Source: Pontiellaceae bacterium B1224
Lineage (GTDB): Bacteria; Verrucomicrobiota; Kiritimatiellia; Kiritimatiellales; Pontiellaceae
Assembly: GCA_029432815.1 (NCBI GenBank)
Contig: JAROBA010000003.1
Coordinates: 62,001 to 126,000 of the forward strand
DNA: 64,000 nt
Reading direction: 5' to 3'
In this document: in pieces, positions 59,787 through 64,000 of the stretch
How the letters are laid out: each line of letters starts with the position of its first letter
Position numbering within the stretch: the stretch's first letter is position 1
Notes under the pieces: model-generated
The model's input: the letters and a program-made list of their open reading frames with translations, nothing else
The model's database searches: none
Told to the model about the DNA's origin: nothing
Position numbers and translations under genes: made by a program

Positions 59787-59835
59787 TTGGATTTACTTGC
59801 CCTTCGTTCATCAATTCGTAAACAGTACGCGCCCT

Positions 59836-60438
59836 ATGAGCAAGAAAAAGAAGACAGCATTACGTATTACGACGGATAACTGGCTGGACCCGTTCGATTT
59901 TAAATCGGAGTTTCCCAATCCGGAGCATCCCCTTGAAATTGACATTGGTTCGGGAAAGGGGCGTTTTCTGGTGGCGCGATCCGGCAAGTTTCCTGAAGTG
60001 AATTATCTTGGGATCGAGCGGCAGCTGGGCCGGATTAACAGTAGCGGTCGGCGTTGCGAACGGGCTGGCCGGCAAAACTGCCGGGTGTTCCGCATGGAGG
60101 GCTATTATGCGATCAGCAAAATGATGCCGGCGGATTATGTGGCCAACTATTATTTCTTTTTCCCGGATCCCTGGCCGAAAGAGCGGCATAACGACAATCG
60201 CCTGTTCAACCCGGCTTTTATGAATGCTCTTTTCCGAACTCTGGAAAAGGACGGCTGTCTGCATGTGGCGACGGATCATCTTCCTTATTTCGAAGATATT
60301 TATGCGCTGCTTCAAAAAGATGAACGGTTTGAAGAAATAGAAGCCTTTGAGCCCGATGATGAAGAGCGAACCGATTTTGAGATAATTTTTTCCCATAAAG
60401 AGATCGGGCGCTGTTCGTTTAAAAAACGAATGGAGTAA
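59836..60438 (+). CDS. trmB: tRNA (guanine-N7)-methyltransferase TrmB
   Basis: The 200-residue protein has the SAM loop LEIDIGSGKGRFLVARS (about residue 35), YLGIERQLGRI, and the TrmB signature NYYFFFPDPWPKERHNDNRLFNPAFM (about residues 105-130), ending with the C-terminal TDFE motif ERTDFEIIF. It makes m7G46 in tRNA. Start at 59836 (MSKKKKTALR). The stop codon lies in the first unit of repeat E9. Confidence 0.93.
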   Translation: MSKKKKTALRITTDNWLDPFDFKSEFPNPEHPLEIDIGSGKGRFLVARSGKFPEVNYLGIERQLGRINSSGRRCERAGRQNCRVFRMEGYYAISKMMPADYVANYYFFFPDPWPKERHNDNRLFNPAFMNALFRTLEKDGCLHVATDHLPYFEDIYALLQKDERFEEIEAFEPDDEERTDFEIIFSHKEIGRCSFKKRME

Positions 60439-60642
60439 TGGAGTTTTGGTGGAGGAGTTTGAAGAATTAGATGCGACAGCGTTTAAGTTGGAAAATGGTT
60501 TATTGAAACTCGTGTCAAAACTGGAAGAAAAGCGAGATGCTGGAGATTGGGAGGATCAGTTGATCATCAAAGAAAGCAACACTATATATGAATGCAATGA
60601 ATAATCCATTTATCAAAGCTCCATTACTCCAATACTTCCTGA
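60431..60642. repeat. Inverted octamer array (element E9), arms flanking a possible tiny gene
   Basis: Left arm TGGAGTAA, TGGAGTTT, TGGTGGAG (60431-60454); right arm CTCCATTA, CTCCAATA, CTTCCTGA (60619-60642). The arms are 164 bp apart, the longest spacer of the nine elements. The left arm begins in the last codons of trmB. Confidence 0.62.
60449..60604 (+). CDS. Possible 51-aa acidic protein inside repeat E9
   Basis: A GTG-started frame with GGAG six bases upstream reads VEEFEELDATAFKLENGLLK, continues as a charged helix (LVSKLEEKRDAGDWEDQL) and ends YECNE. Codon pattern and helix periodicity look protein-like, but it lies wholly between the arms of E9 and its start overlaps the left arm, so it may be repeat spacer rather than a gene. 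Confidence 0.3.
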   Translation: MEEFEELDATAFKLENGLLKLVSKLEEKRDAGDWEDQLIIKESNTIYECNE

Positions 60643-60657
60643 CAACCGGAGGTTGTC

Positions 60658-61041
60658 ATGGCTAAAAAGAAGACAGATGTCACGATGCATAGCCATGGGA
60701 TTTATGATGGGTGGGATCGGGAGAGTAAGGATCTTCCAAATCTTGTAAAAATCACCACCGAGATCGAGGCAGTACTCGATGTTGAGTTTGGCTATATCCT
60801 TCGCATTCGCGGCGCCCGCAACAGCAAGATCCGTTTCCGAATTGAACATCCGCCTTTCAAGGGAAGCGACGGCACCATTGCTCCGCCTTTCGATGGTGAG
60901 CTTTATGTGAAGACCAACGACTTTCGTTTTTTCCTGGGTGATACCATCTGGGCACCGGTGGACGACAAGCGGGGGGCGTGGCGGTTGATCACCTGGCTGG
61001 ATGATGAAAAGGTCGCGGATAAAACGCTAACAATGGTTTAG
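60658..61041 (+). CDS. DUF3859-like protein
   Basis: The 127-residue protein begins with a Lys-rich stretch, then SHGIYDGWDRESKDLPNLVKITTEIEAVLDVEFGYILRIRGARNSKIRFRIEHPPF, which resembles the DUF3859 pattern (GIY..., then v-FGy-l-rirGa-n-kl-f-i-HPp), and ends GAWRLITWLDDEKVADKTLTM. No active-site motif is visible. It is a small cytoplasmic beta-rich protein of unknown role. GGAGG precedes the ATG. Confidence 0.65.
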   Translation: MAKKKTDVTMHSHGIYDGWDRESKDLPNLVKITTEIEAVLDVEFGYILRIRGARNSKIRFRIEHPPFKGSDGTIAPPFDGELYVKTNDFRFFLGDTIWAPVDDKRGAWRLITWLDDEKVADKTLTMV

Positions 61042-61074
61042 TTATTCAGATGTTATCTTAATTGATTGAAGATC

Positions 61075-61102
61075 TTGTCGATTTCAAAAACGGCACTATA
61101 AT
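61075..61102 (+). promoter_or_regulatory. Promoter of the CBS-domain gene
   Basis: TTGTCG, a 16-bp spacer and a consensus TATAAT lie 48 bases before the start codon. Confidence 0.7.
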
Positions 61103-61149
61103 GCTTCTGTTCGAGAGGACATTAATCTAACCACGTATAGGAGGCTGTT

Positions 61150-61584
61150 ATGGGTGCTGTATCAAATCTGCTCGATTCTAAAGGGTATGATGTATTGACC
61201 GTAAAACCGGATCAACCAATTGTGGAAGCTGTTCAGCGCATGGAGGATATTTCTGCGGGCACTGCGCTGGTGATGGATGAGGGGGATGTAGTCGGCATTA
61301 TTTCTGAACGCGATGTTTTCCGTAAAGTGGTTCTCGAAGGAAAGAGTCTTGATACAGTCAAAGTGAGCGACATTATGTCCAAAACATTGACAACCGTATC
61401 TCCGGATACTCCGCTGGATGAATGTATGCAGCTGATGACTGAAAAGCGGATACGTCATCTGCCGGTTCTGCGGGATAAGCAGCTCTGCGGCATCGTATCG
61501 ATTGGTGATGTTGTGAAATATCTTGTCGTTGAAAAAGATTTTAAAATTAAGAATCTCGAAACGTACATCAGCGGTGTCATGTAA
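61150..61584 (+). CDS. Tandem CBS-domain protein
   Basis: The 144-residue protein consists of two CBS motifs: KPDQPIVEAVQRMEDISAGTALVMDEGDVVGIISERDVFRKVV (about 20-62) and the second at about 72-130 (MSKTLTTVSPDTPLDECMQLMTEKRIRHLPVLRDKQLCGIVSIGDVVKYLV). Stand-alone CBS pairs bind adenine nucleotides or SAM and act as energy sensors; the target is not visible. It has a full AGGAGG ribosome site and a strong promoter, so it is probably well expressed. Confidence 0.92.
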   Translation: MGAVSNLLDSKGYDVLTVKPDQPIVEAVQRMEDISAGTALVMDEGDVVGIISERDVFRKVVLEGKSLDTVKVSDIMSKTLTTVSPDTPLDECMQLMTEKRIRHLPVLRDKQLCGIVSIGDVVKYLVVEKDFKIKNLETYISGVM

Positions 61585-61590
61585 TCACCG

Positions 61591-61607
61591 TTTCCAATCT
61601 CTGGAAA
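61591..61607. repeat. 15-bp dyad between convergent CBS and HAD genes
   Basis: TTTCCAATCTCTGGAAA lies just after the CBS stop codon and before the shared terminator. Confidence 0.85.
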
Positions 61608-61612
61608 AAATA

Positions 61613-61641
61613 AAGCTCCCGGCGAAGGGAGCTTTTTTTAT
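61613..61641. terminator. Terminator between CBS and HAD genes
   Basis: AAGCTCCC-GGCGAA-GGGAGCTT is an 8-bp perfect stem followed by a T-run on the plus strand; it also has A residues on its left side and may work both ways. Confidence 0.9.
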
Positions 61642-62306
61642 TAGACAATCAGGTTTTCGAGGATAGGCCGGTTGATATTTTTGAGCGAGTCAGTCACCGC
61701 ATCGGCTTCCATCAGATAAGCGCGGTCATAACTGTTGGTTACCGCCAGCACCTTGAGTCCGGCACCTTTAGCAGACAGTATTCCTGCCGGAGTATCTTCA
61801 ATAGCAACCGCCGTGGCAGGGTCTTCAATTCCCAGTTTTTTGATGGCGAGCAGATAAGGGGCCGGGTGGGGTTTGCTTTTCGGAGTGTCTTCTGCAGTGA
61901 CAAGTTGAGAAAAGGCATTGGCAATACCAAGGTTTTCAATGATTGGAAGAATATCTTCCCGCAACGCACCACTGCACAGGGCAACCGGAAGGCGGACCGG
62001 AATGCTTTTGATCAACTCAACAGCTCCGGGCAACGGGGTGGCCTCTCCATTCTTTATATATTTCTGAAAGATTTCAGCTTTTTGCTCAATCAATCTCTTC
62101 AGATCGCGGGAACTGACTTTCTGGTTGTTCAGCTTATACGCCTCACGAAACGCATCGCGGTCATCAAATCCGATATAAATTTCGCAGTAGTCTTCCCAGG
62201 AAATTTCAATCCCGAGCGGGTTGAGTACTTCGTTAAAGGCCCGGAAATGCATCGGTTCACTGTCAACGATGATTCCATCAAAATCAAAAATTACGGCACT
62301 CAGCAT
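61641..62306 (-). CDS. HAD-superfamily phosphatase (beta-phosphoglucomutase-like)
   Basis: The 221-residue protein has HAD motif I VIFDFDGIIVDSEPMH (nucleophile Asp8 and Asp10), motif II VALCSGALRED, motif III Lys in KSKPHPAPYLLA and motif IV IEDTPAGILSAKGAG. The cap domain lies at about residues 18-85. It is in the subgroup of beta-phosphoglucomutases and sugar-phosphate phosphatases; substrate not determined. It is followed downstream on its strand by the convergent terminator. Confidence 0.88.
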   Translation of the reverse strand: MLSAVIFDFDGIIVDSEPMHFRAFNEVLNPLGIEISWEDYCEIYIGFDDRDAFREAYKLNNQKVSSRDLKRLIEQKAEIFQKYIKNGEATPLPGAVELIKSIPVRLPVALCSGALREDILPIIENLGIANAFSQLVTAEDTPKSKPHPAPYLLAIKKLGIEDPATAVAIEDTPAGILSAKGAGLKVLAVTNSYDRAYLMEADAVTDSLKNINRPILENLIV

Positions 62307-62334
62307 GGTTCATCCTCTTATTCGTTACAGAGAG

Positions 62335-64000
62335 TTATAGCAGGTTCTTCCACGCTTCCTCAAGCCGTTGCGCAGAAACCTTTACAGGTATTTTAATTTC
62401 AGGAGCAAAGCGGTTCACGCGGAATTCCTCCAATTGCATGGATAATTCTATTAAGCCGAATGCGTTGGCAATGTTATCGCTTTCCAGCAGCTTTTCATTC
62501 AGGCGATTCTGGAAGGGTTCAACTTCAAGAAGTTTCCGGGTATCCGCATCGGAATTATTTTTTGCCCGTTGAATGCGCACTTGCATAGCTTTCAGATAAC
62601 GTGGATAGCGGCTGAAAACATCCAATGTTTGGAGAAATCCAGGCCGGAACAGGAACTCGAGCTGCATTTCAAGATCGTGCAGTGTATCAAAATCGGCCGT
62701 CAGGTTTGGGAGCTCGGTAAGAATCGCTTCACGCTGTTCCAGCAAGGCTGAAAGGATTCGGGCATTTTCTTCCACCATTTCATACAAGGAAGCACGCGCT
62801 GACTTTGAACGTTCCGCAAAGATGTCGCCGTTTCGGATGGTATATTTTGAATCGTCGGTCAGCGCGTCAACGATGGCGCCGTTCATCAGATCCGTCAGAA
62901 AATCGCTGTCGATGGAGGAAAGGGTCAGTTGCAGCATCGGGTTCAGCGGCGGGCGCTTCTCGACATATTTCACCTGATCCTTCTGCTGAATCCGGAACAG
63001 CTTTGCCAGCCCGGCCCGATGCGAATAGGCGGCCTCGACCTGGCTCATAAAGACCGCGCGGCCGACACCGGTCTCCGCCGCTGTGAGAGCCGGATAGCCT
63101 CGTGTTTTCTTATGATCTTCGCTGGTGATGAACTCAGGAAGCTCTGTGCCCGGCCAGATCTTGCCCGGTGGAAGGGTCCATTTGGCAAACGAGGTTTCCG
63201 CGCCACTCAAGTGGATATTCAGGCGGTGTTCCTCAGAAATCGAGGTGTGAACTTTAACGATCTCATCATTCCGTGTTTCGATTACTTTCATCTTAAGAAA
63301 GTTAGGCAGGGATTTTTCATCGAAATCCGAGGCGTCGACCGGGAGCTTGAACTCTGACTGGAGCCAGCGGGAAAGGGCTGTGAGGAGGGGCATTTCAAAT
63401 ACGGGCAGGCGGGACGCCTGCCGTACATCTTCCGTATCGCAGGCGTCTCGCCTGCTCGCTGCACAGAACTGCTCAGAAGTCTGGTCAATGGGAGAAAGGG
63501 TCGACCGCAGGTTTTTGGGGAGTGTACGCAGCAGCCGGTTTACCTTTTCATTCAGCCAGCCCGGCACCAGCCAGTCAGGTCCCCAGTCCGGTAGAAAGGC
63601 GAGCTTGTCCGTCGGGCAGACCAGCGCAATGCCATCCAGTTCATCGCCCGGTTCAAACGTATAGATCAGGTGAAAATCCTCTTCATGGAAGGTGAGGTAT
63701 TCCGGGTAATCGGCCGGTCGAATAGGGGAGCTCTGGTGATACATGGCATCCTTCAGGCGCATAGCAATACGTGCCTTGGACTTCCGAATCCACTGTTCCA
63801 GAGTCTGGACCGAATAGACATCATCAGGCAGGAGTCGGTCAAAATGGTCAAACACGGCATCGGTATCAAGCAGGGCGCCGGGGCGCCGGATTTTTTCTTC
63901 CAACGATTGGATATCGTCTAGCATTTTATGATGCAGCTTCAACCAGCCGCCGCGTGTCGATAGATTGGCCGGAACCATGCCTTCTTTAATGAAGATCTTG
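62335..64000 (-). CDS. hrpA: ATP-dependent RNA helicase HrpA, C-terminal part (partial)
   Basis: The frame is open to the right window edge and corresponds to the C-terminal DUF3418 region of HrpA: KIFIKEGMVPANL, TFHEEDFHLIYTFEPGDELDGIALVCPTDKLAFLPDWGPDWLVPGWLNEKVNRLLRTLPKNLRSTL and onwards to the stop at 62335. The helicase core itself lies outside the window. An in-frame run SRRDACDTEDVRQASRLPVFE is encoded by a 51-bp palindromic repeat (63405-63455), an insertion at a position where relatives have a variable linker. HrpA helicases act in ribosome rescue and mRNA processing. Confidence 0.9.
   Translation of the reverse strand, partial: KIFIKEGMVPANLSTRGGWLKLHHKMLDDIQSLEEKIRRPGALLDTDAVFDHFDRLLPDDVYSVQTLEQWIRKSKARIAMRLKDAMYHQSSPIRPADYPEYLTFHEEDFHLIYTFEPGDELDGIALVCPTDKLAFLPDWGPDWLVPGWLNEKVNRLLRTLPKNLRSTLSPIDQTSEQFCAASRRDACDTEDVRQASRLPVFEMPLLTALSRWLQSEFKLPVDASDFDEKSLPNFLKMKVIETRNDEIVKVHTSISEEHRLNIHLSGAETSFAKWTLPPGKIWPGTELPEFITSEDHKKTRGYPALTAAETGVGRAVFMSQVEAAYSHRAGLAKLFRIQQKDQVKYVEKRPPLNPMLQLTLSSIDSDFLTDLMNGAIVDALTDDSKYTIRNGDIFAERSKSARASLYEMVEENARILSALLEQREAILTELPNLTADFDTLHDLEMQLEFLFRPGFLQTLDVFSRYPRYLKAMQVRIQRAKNNSDADTRKLLEVEPFQNRLNEKLLESDNIANAFGLIELSMQLEEFRVNRFAPEIKIPVKVSAQRLEEAWKNLL
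63405..63455. repeat. In-frame palindromic repeat inside hrpA
   Basis: GCAGGCGGGACGCCTGC, 17 bases, then GCAGGCGTCTCGCCTGC: two 17-bp palindromes that are also near reverse complements of each other. The 51 bp equal 17 codons and keep the hrpA frame. The pattern 'gcaggc...gcctgc' is typical of interspersed elements I recall from genomes of the same superphylum. Confidence 0.78.

Overview
The window most resembles a marine, polysaccharide-degrading member of the Kiritimatiellota (Pontiella-like). This is an inference from gene content, not from any search. Supporting it are a laminarin (beta-1,3-glucan) utilisation locus without SusC/SusD, a PEP-CTERM surface protein together with a CAAX-protease-related membrane protein of the PEP-CTERM world, an anaerobic sulfatase-maturase next to a Tat operon, a C-terminal module shared by several secreted proteins, and very abundant short dispersed repeats.

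Layout. 1-9.1 kb: housekeeping genes (surE partial, rsmE, pgpA, a TPR membrane protein, aroC), then a run anSME - parvulin - tatA/B-like - tatC - tatA - CPBP/CAAX protease, then tRNA-Ser(GCT). 9.5-14.5 kb: accessory block downstream of tRNA-Ser with an MmeI-like single-chain restriction-methyltransferase, a HipA-like kinase and a DUF3037 protein translationally coupled end to end. 14.5-17.9 kb: PutP-type symporter, M42 peptidase, LamG-like secreted protein. 17.9-29.6 kb: envelope glycan cluster (glycosyltransferases of the GT9, GT4, GT2 and GT10 types, a methyltransferase, an MsbA-like exporter, an LptF/LptG permease). 29.6-32.8 kb: SRP RNA - dnaX - ebfC - recR. 32.9-36.6 kb: second accessory block downstream of tRNA-Asn(GTT), with a DUF4145-like protein, a GIY-YIG/DUF4357 protein, a DUF6880 protein and a decayed second copy of the GIY-YIG gene start.

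36.6-59.4 kb is the laminarin locus: three GH16 proteins, GH17, GH30, a TIM-barrel glycosidase lipoprotein, a CBM6/Fn3 protein, an Fn3-like secreted protein, a PEP-CTERM protein, a GPH-type and a sugar-porter-type transporter, a cytoplasmic beta-1,3-glucan phosphorylase of about 1,100 residues (GH149/GH161 type) and a LacI regulator. Four promoters carry the same LacI-type operator (core TGTAAGCGCT) exactly inside the 17-bp spacer between -35 and -10; further operator copies lie at lacI itself and upstream of two genes. The inferred flow is extracellular cutting by GH16/GH17/GH30, uptake of oligosaccharides, and intracellular phosphorolysis to glucose-1-phosphate. 59.4-64 kb: tRNA-Gly(TCC), a 48-residue small protein, trmB, DUF3859-like, CBS protein, HAD phosphatase and the C-terminal half of hrpA.

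Two repeat systems run across the core genome and are the least explained signals. The first is a 15-bp dyad, TTCCA-N5-TGGAA, with 19 exact copies here (about 0.06 expected by chance), in genes and between them, none in the MmeI-like block. The second is a family of nine intergenic elements built as inverted arrays of 7- or 8-bp units; unit sequence differs completely between elements, but unit length and head-to-head layout are kept.
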